Origin: Pseudogulbenkiania sp. | GTDB lineage: Bacteria; Pseudomonadota; Gammaproteobacteria; Burkholderiales; Chromobacteriaceae | Reading direction: 5' to 3' | DNA: 42,800 bases | NCBI GenBank assembly: GCA_018260425.1 | Contig: JAGLBD010000015.1 | Location: forward strand, 1 to 42,800 | Part shown: positions 1 through 8,897 of the stretch, in pieces | Position numbering within the stretch: the stretch's first letter is position 1 | How the letters are laid out: each line of letters begins with the position of its first letter | The notes under the pieces: model-generated | What the model was told of the DNA's origin: nothing | The model's database searches: none | The model's input: only the letters and a program-made list of their open reading frames with translations | Program-made: the position numbers and the translations under genes

Positions 1-50
1 CGACCCTCTGGTTCGTAGCCAGATACTCTATCCAACTGAGCTACGGGTGC
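1..50 (-). tRNA. tRNA-Arg(ACG), 5' part only
   Basis: Read on the minus strand, the gene starts at 50 with acceptor strand GCACCCG, then a D-arm (GCTCAGTTGGATAGAGT) and an anticodon stem TCTGG/CCAGA around loop CTACGAA, giving anticodon ACG. This is arginine, read as inosine-CG after editing. The variable region, T-arm and 3' acceptor strand lie beyond base 1, so only about two thirds is present. The identity rests on the anticodon and on close resemblance to bacterial tRNA-Arg(ACG). Confidence 0.95.
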
Positions 51-90
51 GCTGTGTCTTGACTGACTTGCGTCGTTCAAGAGAAAGCGG

Positions 91-119
91 ATTTTATAGA
101 GGTCATTCTGCCTTGTCAA
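91..119 (-). promoter_or_regulatory. sigma70 promoter of tRNA-Arg
   Basis: On the minus strand there is a perfect -35 box TTGACA (119-114), a 17-base spacer and TAAAAT (96-91), followed by a GC-rich stretch typical of stable-RNA discriminators. The start would fall near 84, about 34 bases before the mature tRNA 5' end. This is seen in the sequence and not tested. Confidence 0.6.
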
Positions 120-212
120 TACTGGATAGGAAAATTCTTCATCAGACAGTAGAATGGTCAGGTTTCGTGTTGTGTGCTGTCTCCCTTTTGCCTAGCTGAA
201 AGTCCGTGCCCC

Positions 213-1616
213 ATGCTGTTTGATCGTCCTTGCGCCATTGTCGACCTGGAAACCACCGGGGGACACATTACCCGTGACCGCATCACCGAGATCGGCATTC
301 TGTTCGTCGATGGTGACCGGGTGGAACGCTTCGAGACACTGGTCAACCCGGGTCAACCGATCCCGCCCTTCATCGAACGCATGACCGGTATCTCCGACGC
401 CATGGTGGCGGAGGCTCCGATCTTTGCCTCGTTGGCCGACAGCTTGCTCGAGCGCCTGCAAGGACGGTTGCTCATCGCGCACAATGCGCGCTTTGACTAC
501 GGCTTTCTCAAAAACGAATTCAGGCGGGCCGGGCTGACCTTCCAGACCGACCAGCTGTGTACCGTCAAACTGTCACGGCGTTTGTATCCGGCATTCTTCA
601 AACACAATCTGGACAGCATCATTCAGCGCCACGGACTGGAATTGCCGGAACGGCACCGGGCCATGGCCGATGCCGAGGCGGTCTATCTGTTCCTGAATAG
701 TGCGATCGGCGAGCTGGGCAAGGAGACGGTAGACAGTGTCGCCCGTGAACTGTCCGCCATTCCGACGGCGCCCCCCGGACTCGACCCCGAGGTCATGGAC
801 CGTCTTCCCGACGTTCCCGGTGTCTATCTGCTCTACGGCGACGACGATCTGCCGCTGTATGTCGGCAAGAGCGACAATCTGCGCAGCCGGGTACTGGCAC
901 ACTTTTCCGGGAATCACGCCCATGGCAAGGAGGTGCGGATCAGTCAGCCGGTGCGCCGCGTCGAATGGCAGGAAACTCTGGGGGAATTTGGCGCCATATT
1001 GCTGGAACTGCAACTGGTGCGGCGCTTGCAGCCGGTCCACAATGTGCGCGGGCGGGTCAACAAGGATCTGTGCTCGCTGCAGCTCTCCGAGGGCAGTGAG
1101 GGCTATATGGCACCGCAGATCGTCTATGCGCAGGATGTCGACTTTGGCCGGCTCGATGCGATCTACGGTCTGTTCGGCAGTCTGCGCGAGGCTCGCAAGG
1201 TGGTGCAGGATATGGCGACCGCGCATGGTTTGTGTCAGGCCCGACTGGGGGTTGAAACAGTGACCACCCGCAAGGGCAAGCCCTGTCAGGCCTATCCGGT
1301 GGGGAAATGTCGCGGCGCCTGTGTCGGCAAGGAACCGGCCATGCAGCACAATGCCCGCTTGATGTCGGCGCTGGCACGCCTGAAAGTGAAGAGCTGGCCC
1401 TATCCCGGCCCGGTGGCGGTGCAGGAGAGCGATGAAGTGACCGGCACGTCGGTCGAGCACCTGTTTGACCGCTGGTGTTACCTCGGTACCCGAACCAGTG
1501 CAGAGGGCGAGCTGCAGGGAACGCCGCTCTTCGACAAGGACGTGTACAAGTTACTGACGGCCTGGATGAAAAAACCGCAGCCCAATACGGTGCTGCGGTT
1601 GCTGGATCTTCCCTGA
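213..1616 (+). CDS. DnaQ-like 3'-5' exonuclease fused to GIY-YIG (UvrC/Cho-like) nuclease
   Basis: A 467-residue two-nuclease fusion. The N-terminal ~170 residues are a DEDDh exonuclease like the DNA polymerase III epsilon subunit: ExoI IVDLETTGG, ExoII IAHNARFDYGF and ExoIII HRAMADAEAV, with all acidic residues and the histidine present. Next comes a GIY-YIG domain (GVYLLYG...LYVGKSDNLRSR), then a UvrC-like cysteine stretch (CQAYPVGKCRGACVG). The family resembles Cho-type proteins, which cut DNA 3' of lesions in place of UvrC, so a DNA repair role is inferred. The ATG at 213 is chosen because the exonuclease fold starts directly after it; a GTG at 174 would add 13 residues. Neither start has a strong ribosome binding site. 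The stop lies 8 bases from the convergent motC stop. Confidence 0.88.
   Translation: MLFDRPCAIVDLETTGGHITRDRITEIGILFVDGDRVERFETLVNPGQPIPPFIERMTGISDAMVAEAPIFASLADSLLERLQGRLLIAHNARFDYGFLKNEFRRAGLTFQTDQLCTVKLSRRLYPAFFKHNLDSIIQRHGLELPERHRAMADAEAVYLFLNSAIGELGKETVDSVARELSAIPTAPPGLDPEVMDRLPDVPGVYLLYGDDDLPLYVGKSDNLRSRVLAHFSGNHAHGKEVRISQPVRRVEWQETLGEFGAILLELQLVRRLQPVHNVRGRVNKDLCSLQLSEGSEGYMAPQIVYAQDVDFGRLDAIYGLFGSLREARKVVQDMATAHGLCQARLGVETVTTRKGKPCQAYPVGKCRGACVGKEPAMQHNARLMSALARLKVKSWPYPGPVAVQESDEVTGTSVEHLFDRWCYLGTRTSAEGELQGTPLFDKDVYKLLTAWMKKPQPNTVLRLLDLP
1569..1600 (-). terminator. intrinsic terminator of the flagellar operon, inside the convergent gene
   Basis: On the minus strand, AACCGCAGC (1600-1592) pairs with GCTGCGGTT (1581-1573) across a 10-base loop and runs directly into six T residues (1574-1569). 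This is a good Rho-independent terminator about 25 bases past the motC stop. It lies wholly within the last codons of the exonuclease/GIY-YIG gene on the other strand. Confidence 0.75.
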
Positions 1617-1624
1617 GGCCGTTG

Positions 1625-2374
1625 TCAGCTGTGAATGGCCAGAAAACCGCGCAGACGGCTTTCGATGATGCGGGGGTTTTCACCATTGGCGATCGCGACG
1701 ATCCCCTCCACCACCAGATCTTTCATGGCGACTTCGGCCGCAATGATATTCTTCAGTTTGGCGCCGATCGGCAGGAATAACAGGTTGGCCGAGCCGACCC
1801 CGTACACCGTGGCGACGAAGGCGACCGCAATACCGGCACCCAGTTTGGACGGGTCGCTGAGGTTTTCCATCACGTGGATCAAACCCAGCACCGCACCCAG
1901 AATCCCCATGGTCGGCGCATAGCCGCCTGCCGACTCCCAGATGCGGGCCGCCTGTTTGCGGGCATGCTCGAACATGCCTAACTCCACATCCATCACCGCA
2001 CGAATGGTATCGGGCTCGCCGCCATCCACCAGCATTTGCAAGGCCTTGCGGGTGAAGAGGTCGTTTTGCATGCCGACTTGCGGTTCCAGTGACAGCAGAC
2101 CGCCACGCCGTGCACCCTGACTCCAGCCGATGATGTCGCGAATCAACTTTTCCGGGTCGTTGGGCGGCGGAATGAAAATCCACTTGAGCATTTTCAGGCC
2201 GGTCAGGAACTGACGCGGGGTGCTTTGCAGCATCACGGCACTCAGCGTACCGCCGATCACGATCATAAACGCCGTCAACTGCAGCAAGGAGCCGACATTA
2301 CCGCCTTCCAGTGCCTGCCCCGCCACGATGGCGGTGATCCCCCCGATAATGGCAATGATGCTGATTTTATCCAC
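1625..2374 (-). CDS. motC: flagellar motor stator protein, MotA/PomA type (MotC)
   Basis: A 249-residue membrane protein of the MotA/TolQ/ExbB family. There are two N-terminal membrane segments (IIAIIGGITAIVAG and the segment around AFMIVIGGTLSAVML). A cytoplasmic domain follows with the charged stretch that contacts FliG (LFTRKALQMLVDGGEPDTIRAVMDVEL). Two C-terminal segments include GGYAPTMGILGAVLGLIHVM and the conserved proline-glycine region. It would form the ion channel of the stator with a MotB/MotD partner. It is the last gene of flhB-flhA-flhF-flhG-fliA-motC, 63 bases after fliA. In pseudomonads motC after fliA is followed by motD; here no B subunit follows, only a terminator. The MotC name is by position and similarity. 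Confidence 0.88.
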   Translation of the reverse strand: MDKISIIAIIGGITAIVAGQALEGGNVGSLLQLTAFMIVIGGTLSAVMLQSTPRQFLTGLKMLKWIFIPPPNDPEKLIRDIIGWSQGARRGGLLSLEPQVGMQNDLFTRKALQMLVDGGEPDTIRAVMDVELGMFEHARKQAARIWESAGGYAPTMGILGAVLGLIHVMENLSDPSKLGAGIAVAFVATVYGVGSANLLFLPIGAKLKNIIAAEVAMKDLVVEGIVAIANGENPRIIESRLRGFLAIHS

Positions 2375-2437
2375 GACCTGTTTCCACTCTGTTGTGTTTC
2401 CGATATGTCATCCGGATGCTGGTTGACAGGGTTTGGC

Positions 2438-3199
2438 TCAAATCCATTCAGTCAGCCTGGCTCGCAGCCGGGTAACGGCCTGGCTATGCAATTGGCAGAC
2501 CCGTGACTCGGAGACGCCGAGGACGGCTCCGATTTCCTTCAGGTTCAATTCTTGCTCGTAATACAACGACATCACTAATTGATCGCGTTCCGGCAGCAGG
2601 GTGATGGCGTTGACCAGCGCATGGCGAAACCCCTCGTCGGCCAGAGTGGCCATGGGGTCGGTCTGGCTCGGGTCGGCAATATTGGAGACCGGGTTTTCCA
2701 GAGGATCGCCGTCGTCATTGGCAAAATCCTCGTAATGCACCAGTGTCAGTCCCCGGCAGTCGCCCAGCATGGTCTGGTAGTCGGCCAGACTCAAACCCAG
2801 TTCATCGGCGATATCCGACTCGCGCGGCGAGTGCCCGAAACGCTGCTCGAGTTTAACAATGGCTTCTTCAATCTGCCGGGCATTACGGCGTACCTGGCGC
2901 GGCAGCCAGTCGATACGGCGCAATTCGTCCAGCATCGCACCGCGTATCCGCTGGCTGGCAAAGGTTTCGAACATAACCCCTTGGCCCGGATCGAACTGGC
3001 GGGCAGCCTCGATCAAGCCGATGACACCGACCTGAAACAAGTCATCCATCTCCACCGAAGCCGGCAGGCGTGCCATCAGGATCCCGGCGATCTTCTTGAC
3101 CATCGGGGCATAGTGCTGGATGTCTATCTGAAAACCTTCCTCTGCGGCAAGGGTAGGCTGATAGACCATGTCTTTGGGGCGAGGGCGTTTCAGGACCAT
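2438..3199 (-). CDS. fliA: RNA polymerase sigma factor FliA (sigma-28)
   Basis: A 253-residue sigma-70-family factor for late flagellar and chemotaxis genes. Region 2 is clear (DDLFQVGVIGLIEAARQFD, FETFASQRIRGAMLDELR), followed by the FliA-typical DWLPRQVRRNAR. Region 4 has the helix-turn-helix LNLKEIGAVLGVSESRVCQ near the C terminus. The start at 3199 is fixed by a GGGAGGA ribosome binding site just upstream, and it overlaps the end of flhG by 10 bases, so translation is probably coupled. The anti-sigma factor FlgM is not in this window. A longer open frame back to 3292 is not used. Confidence 0.96.
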   Translation of the reverse strand: MVLKRPRPKDMVYQPTLAAEEGFQIDIQHYAPMVKKIAGILMARLPASVEMDDLFQVGVIGLIEAARQFDPGQGVMFETFASQRIRGAMLDELRRIDWLPRQVRRNARQIEEAIVKLEQRFGHSPRESDIADELGLSLADYQTMLGDCRGLTLVHYEDFANDDGDPLENPVSNIADPSQTDPMATLADEGFRHALVNAITLLPERDQLVMSLYYEQELNLKEIGAVLGVSESRVCQLHSQAVTRLRARLTEWI

Positions 3200-4068
3200 G
3201 ATTTTCCTCCCTCTTCGGCCCAATCGCGCGATGCGGCAATCAACATATCCATGAATCCTGTGCTGGTGCGGCCCATTTCCTGAGTGTGCCATTGCGGCAG
3301 AACGGCGGCCAGCTGGCTGAAGGCGGAAGCCGCTTCGCTCTGTGGAAAGGCTTCCATCAGGGGGCGATGGAGCGTTTGGCTACGACGCATGACTCTATCT
3401 TCGGGGACAAAGCCCACCCAACGCAAGGAAACCGATAAAAACTCGGCAACGACCATCGATAACCGGGAAAACAGTTCGCGCGCTTCTTCCAGGTGACGCA
3501 CCCGGTTGACCAGAATATTGAAGCACTGGCGACCGAACTGGCTGGCCAGACGCTTGATGGTGGCGTAGGCGCCGGTCAGCGATTCCGGCGCGGGAGACAG
3601 CACCAGTACCAGATTATCGGCGACCGAGGCCGGCACCGGATCGAAAGCGGGATCGGGCGCGTCGATCAATACCACGCCGGCATCGCGCTCCAGTGCCCCG
3701 AACGGGCTGCCGAGGCGCAACCATAGTTGTGCAGAAAACAGGGCGCGATCTTCCGGGCGGGCATACAGATTCACCAGCGTCACGTCATGACGGCTATGGG
3801 TGGTCATCTCTTCCAGCCCCGCCATGCTGACCACTTGCGACTCCAGCGTGGCGGTCGTCGGTGCACCAAGACGGCGTGCCTGATGCTGGCCGGGGACACA
3901 GTCCAGCACCAGTGGGCGCAAGCCCTGCGATCCCAGAGCGACCGCGAGTTCGGTCACCACCGAGGTGACACCGCAGGAGGCCGTGCCGATGAAAGCAAAG
4001 CTCGGAGCCCGGACGGAGCGGGCTGTCATTTTACGCAAGCTGTGAGCCTGATCAACGGTCATAACCAC
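3190..4068 (-). CDS. flhG: FlhG/FleN-like flagellar number regulator with degenerate ATPase motifs
   Basis: A 292-residue MinD/ParA-fold protein placed between flhF and fliA, the standard flhG position. Residues 6-12 (DQAHSLR) match the DQAxxLR motif by which FlhG stimulates the FlhF GTPase. The deviant Walker A motif, normally KGGxGKT/S, reads GTASCGVTS at residues 28-36, so both the signature and the P-loop lysines are absent. The following switch and Walker B-like segments are also changed (VLDCVPG where LLDADxG is usual; VVLIDAPDP near residue 130). The protein therefore looks unable to bind or hydrolyse ATP as FleN/FlhG does, while keeping the FlhF-facing motif. It overlaps flhF by 10 bases upstream and fliA by 10 downstream. 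The assignment rests on position, fold and the N-terminal motif. Confidence 0.85.
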   Translation of the reverse strand: MVMTVDQAHSLRKMTARSVRAPSFAFIGTASCGVTSVVTELAVALGSQGLRPLVLDCVPGQHQARRLGAPTTATLESQVVSMAGLEEMTTHSRHDVTLVNLYARPEDRALFSAQLWLRLGSPFGALERDAGVVLIDAPDPAFDPVPASVADNLVLVLSPAPESLTGAYATIKRLASQFGRQCFNILVNRVRHLEEARELFSRLSMVVAEFLSVSLRWVGFVPEDRVMRRSQTLHRPLMEAFPQSEAASAFSQLAAVLPQWHTQEMGRTSTGFMDMLIAASRDWAEEGGKSWS

Positions 4069-5498
4069 CCTGCCTGTGCTGCATTCATGATGGGAAGCTC
4101 ATCGCCTTGCAGGGAGAACGGCGAATTGAGCGAAGGGGCCTTGAGGGCGCGTTCGATAAGGAAGGTTCCGTTGGCCTGATGCAGGTCTTCCGGAACACGT
4201 TGTCCGTTGGTGATGTAGAAAATACGCAAGCGATTGCGGATGATCACATCCAGTCCCGGACCGACGGCGACGCTTTCGTCCACCTTGGACAAAATGCAGC
4301 CGGCCAGTCCGGTGCCTCGGTAATGGCGTACTACGTCTTCCTGGGTATGTCCGTCGGCATTGGCGGCCATCACCAGAATGCGCTGCACCGGACGCGAGCC
4401 GGCTTGCGCGAACATTTCGGTCTGGTTGGCCAGCCGCGCATCGCGCTGCCCCATGCCGACCGTGTCGATGAAGACGATATGCCGGTTGCCGAGGTCGGCC
4501 AGTGTCAATTGCAGGTCGGTCTGATTCTGGATGGAAAACACCGGTACGCCCAGAATCTTGCCGTAGATGCGTAGTTGATCCTGTGCGCCGATACGGTAGC
4601 TGTCGGTGGTGATCAGCGCGACATGATTCGGGCCGAACTTCATGGTGGCACGTGCCGCCAGTTTGGCGACCGTGGTGGTTTTACCCACCCCGGTGGGGCC
4701 GACCAGTGCAAAGATGCCGCCACGGTCCATGATGTCATGGTCGGCATCGACGACCTTGAGATTGTGCATCAAGGCGGAGCGTGCCCATTTCAGCGCGATA
4801 TCGCCTTCGTATTGGGCGGGCATCTTGTCGATCAGTTGGCGGATCAGGTTGGCGCTAAGCCCCATCGCGAGCAGATGCTTGAACAGCTCGATGCGATTGG
4901 GCGCGCGGCTCTCCAGATCCGACCAGGCAAAGCTGGCCAGCTGGCTTTGCAGCAGGCTGCGCAGCAGCTTGATCTCTTCACCGATCTCTTTGAGTTCGTT
5001 GGCCATCTCCTCGCTGTCTTCTCCGGCAGGCGGGGGAGGCGGGGAGACGGGGGGCTCGCGGTACTCCTGCTGCGGAGCGGTGTACACCGGGTCCGGTTTG
5101 CGCAGCGGGGCATGCGGAGCAGGGGGCACCGCACTGGCTTGCCAGGCGGCGTTCAGGTCATCGTCCACCCGGGTGTCGATACGGGGAGCGGCCGGCGACT
5201 CCATGGGCTCGACCGGCATGGCATAGGTGCGGGCCAACGCGCGGTTGACCGGCGTGCCGGATGCCGGGACTTGCCCGCGGCTGGCGGCGGGCGCATGGCG
5301 CGGGGGGTGACGGCTGGGCGACGGCGGAGTCAGGGTTGACGCCAGGTTGGCGACATCCGCATCGGCGACCGCCATGATCTCCACTCCACCGCCCATGGTG
5401 GGGCGATTGGACAAAATGAGGGCGTCTGCCCCCAGTTCTTCGCGAACTTGTCTGAGTGCATCTCGTGTGGTTTTGCCGAAAAACTTTTTCACCACCAT
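4059..5498 (-). CDS. flhF: flagellar biosynthesis SRP-like GTPase FlhF
   Basis: A 479-residue GTPase that marks the pole for flagellum assembly. The N terminus (VVKKFFGKTTRDALRQVREELG) is the conserved FlhF B-domain start. A long proline/alanine-rich linker covers about residues 60-165. The NG domain follows with G1 GPTGVGKTTT near residue 265, a G2/G3 segment (ITTDSYRIGAQDQL, VFIDTVGMGQRD) and the closing KVDE. It sits 6 bases after flhA and overlaps flhG, so it is part of one transcript. Presence of flhF and flhG together implies a controlled polar flagellation pattern. Confidence 0.96.
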   Translation of the reverse strand: MVVKKFFGKTTRDALRQVREELGADALILSNRPTMGGGVEIMAVADADVANLASTLTPPSPSRHPPRHAPAASRGQVPASGTPVNRALARTYAMPVEPMESPAAPRIDTRVDDDLNAAWQASAVPPAPHAPLRKPDPVYTAPQQEYREPPVSPPPPPAGEDSEEMANELKEIGEEIKLLRSLLQSQLASFAWSDLESRAPNRIELFKHLLAMGLSANLIRQLIDKMPAQYEGDIALKWARSALMHNLKVVDADHDIMDRGGIFALVGPTGVGKTTTVAKLAARATMKFGPNHVALITTDSYRIGAQDQLRIYGKILGVPVFSIQNQTDLQLTLADLGNRHIVFIDTVGMGQRDARLANQTEMFAQAGSRPVQRILVMAANADGHTQEDVVRHYRGTGLAGCILSKVDESVAVGPGLDVIIRNRLRIFYITNGQRVPEDLHQANGTFLIERALKAPSLNSPFSLQGDELPIMNAAQAGWL

Positions 5499-5504
5499 AT
5501 TTTA

Positions 5505-7592
5505 TTAGCCCTTGCTGGCCCCGATTACAGCAATTATACGAATGGTTTTATTGTCCGGTATCTCATTATGCGAAATAACCCGCATTTGCGGCAATGGGCG
5601 GCGCAAGAAGCGCGCCAATAGCGGACGCAAGCCTGGCGGTGTCAACAGCACCGGGTTGTAACCCTGAATCTCGACCTTTTCCGCTTCGGTGGCCGCGCTG
5701 GCCAACAGGTTTTCGGCCAGCCCCGGTTCCAGACCACCGCCGGTCTTGGATTGTACGGCCTGCATCAGGACATTTTCCAATGCCGGGTCCAGTGTCAGCA
5801 AGGGCAATTCTGCCTCGCCGGGGAACAGTTGCTGGACAATGATACGCGACAAGGCGGTCCGCACGGCCGAGGTTAATTCGTCGACATCCTGGGTTGTCGC
5901 CATGTGATCCGCCAGCGTTTCGATGATGGTTCGGAAATCGCGGATATGAATGCCGTCACCCAGCAGCTGTTGCAAGACCTTTTGCAGGATGCCCAAAGGA
6001 ACGACCTTGGGAACCAGGTCTTCGATGAGTTTCGGCGACTCCTTGGACAAATGGTCGATCAAGGCCTGGACTTCTTCGCGGCCCAGCAATTCCGCCGAGT
6101 GGGTCTGCAGCAGGTTGGAAATATGGGTTGCCACGACGGTGCTGGTGTCCACCACGGTGTAGCCCAGTGTCTGCGCTTCTTCGCGTTTGCCGCCGTCGAT
6201 CCACACCGCCGGCAGGCCAAAAGCCGGGTCGGTGGTTTCTATCCCTTGCACGCTGCCGACCACCCGCCCCGGGTTGATCGCCAGAAACTGGCCGATATAG
6301 GCCTCGCCACGGCCCAGCTCCACGCCCTTGAGCAAGATCCGGTAGGCGTTTGGCTTGATTTCCAAATTATCGCGGATATGCACCGGCGGCACCAGAAACC
6401 CCAGTTCCTGGGCAATTTTCTTGCGAATGCCGCGAATCCGCCGCAGCAATTCGCCATCCTGGGTACGGTCCACCAACGGAATCAAGCGGTAGCCGACCTC
6501 CAGACCCAATTGATCGACATGCTGGACATCGTGCCAGCCCACTTCCACGCTCGGCGATTCGGCGGAGGGTCTCGCCGCCAGCGCGTCCGAGGTCGTGCTG
6601 GCTTCCTTCTCCGCCAGTTGGCGCTTATCCATCTTGCGGGCGAGATAGGCAAATGCACCGGCAATGCCGAGAAAGGACAAGTGCGGCATATTCGGAATCA
6701 GGCCGATCATGCCGATCACCCCGGCGGTGATGTACAGCACCGAGGGCTGGGTAAACAATTGACCGAGCAGCATCTCGGACATGTCTTTTTCCGTGCCGAC
6801 GCGCGACACCACGATACCTGCCGCGGTGGAGATGATCAGCGAGGGGATCTGGGCGACCAGACCGTCACCAATCGTCAGCAGGGTGTAGGTTTCCGCCGCT
6901 TTGGCCGCGGCAAGGTCATGCTGCACGATGCCGACGATCAAGCCGCCGACAATGTTGATGACGATGATGAGGACGCCGGCCATGGCATCGCCGCGGACGA
7001 ACTTCGAGGCACCGTCCATCGCGCCGAAAAAGTTGGCTTCTTCCGCAATGACCTGGCGGCGGCGTCGGGCATCGTCCTCGCCGATCAGGCCGGCATTCAG
7101 GTCGGCGTCGATGGCCATCTGTTTACCGGGCATCGCGTCCAGGGTGAAACGTGCACTCACTTCGGCGATACGGCCGGCACCCTTGGTGATCACCACGAAG
7201 TTGATCACGGTGAGGATGATGAACACCACGATACCGATGGCGACGTTGCCGCCCACCAGAAAGTGGGCAAACGATTCGATGACCTTGCCGGCCGCATCCG
7301 GTCCGGCGTGCCCCTCCAGCAGGATGACCCGGCTCGAGGCGACGTTGAGCGACAGGCGCAGCAGGGTGGTGACCAGCAAGACCGCCGGAAAGGCGGAAAA
7401 GTCCAGCGGCTGGCGGACATTGATGCCGACCAACAAGACGATGATGGACACCGCAATGTTGAAGGTAAAGAAAATGTCCAGCAGCACGGGCGGCAGCGGC
7501 AACACCATCATGGTCAGAATGAGGATGATGAGTCCGGGGCCGGCCAGGCTGGTGAGCTTGACTCGCTTGAGCTGTTCGAGAATCGGGTTCAT
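5505..7592 (-). CDS. flhA: flagellar type III export gate protein FlhA
   Basis: A 695-residue inner-membrane component of the flagellar export gate. The N-terminal half carries about eight membrane segments (GPGLIILILTMMVLPLPPVLL, FFTFNIAVSIIVLLVGI and later ones) with the FHIPEP-family signature in LRLSLNVASSRVIL. The C-terminal ~350 residues are the cytoplasmic domain that docks chaperone-substrate complexes. Length is normal for FlhA. It starts 10 bases after the flhB stop. Confidence 0.97.
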   Translation of the reverse strand: MNPILEQLKRVKLTSLAGPGLIILILTMMVLPLPPVLLDIFFTFNIAVSIIVLLVGINVRQPLDFSAFPAVLLVTTLLRLSLNVASSRVILLEGHAGPDAAGKVIESFAHFLVGGNVAIGIVVFIILTVINFVVITKGAGRIAEVSARFTLDAMPGKQMAIDADLNAGLIGEDDARRRRQVIAEEANFFGAMDGASKFVRGDAMAGVLIIVINIVGGLIVGIVQHDLAAAKAAETYTLLTIGDGLVAQIPSLIISTAAGIVVSRVGTEKDMSEMLLGQLFTQPSVLYITAGVIGMIGLIPNMPHLSFLGIAGAFAYLARKMDKRQLAEKEASTTSDALAARPSAESPSVEVGWHDVQHVDQLGLEVGYRLIPLVDRTQDGELLRRIRGIRKKIAQELGFLVPPVHIRDNLEIKPNAYRILLKGVELGRGEAYIGQFLAINPGRVVGSVQGIETTDPAFGLPAVWIDGGKREEAQTLGYTVVDTSTVVATHISNLLQTHSAELLGREEVQALIDHLSKESPKLIEDLVPKVVPLGILQKVLQQLLGDGIHIRDFRTIIETLADHMATTQDVDELTSAVRTALSRIIVQQLFPGEAELPLLTLDPALENVLMQAVQSKTGGGLEPGLAENLLASAATEAEKVEIQGYNPVLLTPPGLRPLLARFLRRPLPQMRVISHNEIPDNKTIRIIAVIGASKG

Positions 7593-7602
7593 GCCTTGTT
7601 AA

Positions 7603-8766
7603 TCATGGTCGCTCTTCCGGCGCCGCATCCTGAGGTCTTTTACTGGCAGGGTCAAGGTCTTCCGGCACCTCCAGCTTATCGGGGTAGACCGGCGCCAGGC
7701 CGCCATTGTTCTGGTAGGCGCGCAGCTGGTAGACATACGCCAGTACCTGGGCTGCCGCCGCATACAACCGGGAGGGGATCTCGTCCCCGGGTTCGGTGTT
7801 GAAATACAAGGCCCGGGCAAACGGCGGCAGACGCATGATCGCCACTTTGTGTTCCCGGCCTGTTTCAATAATCTTTTCTGCCAGCTTCAGTGATCCTTTG
7901 GCGACCACTTGCGGCGCTTTCATCTCTTCAGTGTACTTCAGTGCAACGGCATAGTGTGTAGGGTTGGTGACAATCACGTTTGCCTCCGGAACCGCTTGCA
8001 TCATGCGGCGTCGTGCCGCTTCGCGCTGCATCTGGCGGATCCGCCCCTTCACTTCCGGCGAGGTGTCCGCTTCCTTGGCTTCCTGCTTGACCTCCTGCTT
8101 GGTCATGCGCAGTGCCTTGTAGTAACTCCACAGCGTGTAGGGAACATCGATGGCCACCAGCAGGATCATCGAACTCGCCACGATCAGGAAGGTATGAAAC
8201 GCCATATCGAACATTTTGACCATGCCGGTTTCCAGCGGCATGGAAATCAGCCCGATGATTTCGTCGCGTTCCTTCCAGATGATCCAGACCGCCACGCCGC
8301 CGATCACCATGCTTTTGACAATCGCCAGCAGGGCATTGGCAGCCGCCTGTAGCGAGACCATGCGTTTCAGGCCTGCCAACGGGTTGAGCTTGCCGAAGTT
8401 GGGCGTGACCGGCGTGAAGGTCAGGTTCCAGCCGCCGATCATGATCGGAATCAGCACGGCAACCAGCACGAGGCCGCCAAAAAACGGCAACAGGCTTTGC
8501 AAGCCACCGAACAGGGCATCGCGAAAGCGCAACATGACCTGATCGTTGTGCAGCAGGGTCTGGTGGTCGAAAATGAATACCGATTTCATCATGGCCATGA
8601 GAAAACCGGCGATCTTGCCGCCTTCCACCATCAGCAAGGCCACGCTGGTCATGACCACCGCAAAGGTCGTCAGTTCGCGCGAGCGCGGGACATTACCTTG
8701 TTCGCGCGCTTTGGAGAGTTGTTTCCCCGTCGCTGATTCTGTGCGGTCGTCTGAATCTTCTGCCAT
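7603..8766 (-). CDS. flhB: flagellar type III export switch protein FlhB
   Basis: A 387-residue export-apparatus protein. The N terminus ([24 protein letters not shown]) is the family start. Four membrane segments follow, then the cytoplasmic domain with the self-cleavage site NPTH ([13 protein letters not shown]), which switches export from rod/hook to filament substrates. It is the first gene of the minus-strand flagellar operon and diverges from thyA across 131 bases. I see no convincing sigma-54 site in that gap; the operon promoter is unresolved. Confidence 0.96.
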   Translation of the reverse strand: MAEDSDDRTESATGKQLSKAREQGNVPRSRELTTFAVVMTSVALLMVEGGKIAGFLMAMMKSVFIFDHQTLLHNDQVMLRFRDALFGGLQSLLPFFGGLVLVAVLIPIMIGGWNLTFTPVTPNFGKLNPLAGLKRMVSLQAAANALLAIVKSMVIGGVAVWIIWKERDEIIGLISMPLETGMVKMFDMAFHTFLIVASSMILLVAIDVPYTLWSYYKALRMTKQEVKQEAKEADTSPEVKGRIRQMQREAARRRMMQAVPEANVIVTNPTHYAVALKYTEEMKAPQVVAKGSLKLAEKIIETGREHKVAIMRLPPFARALYFNTEPGDEIPSRLYAAAAQVLAYVYQLRAYQNNGGLAPVYPDKLEVPEDLDPASKRPQDAAPEERP

Positions 8767-8897
8767 GGCCGGCGGCTTTCCTCATTCCTGGGGCATCGTC
8801 CCGCGATAGTAACGTATCTGCCGCCATTGCCTCCAGTTTTTACGCATCGCAGCAAGCGCCTCGGGTACAATTGCCATCATCGAATCATGAGTTATCA

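Noticed and set aside
5904-7802. A 632-codon plus-strand frame opposite flhA
   Set aside because: It is a shadow of flhA; the translation is rich in His, Gln and Asp, as expected from the reverse complement of a membrane protein gene.
8767-8897. A sigma-54 site for the flhB operon (TGGCAATTG near 8870 on the minus strand)
   Set aside because: The GG and GC elements are not ten bases apart, so it does not fit the sigma-54 pattern.
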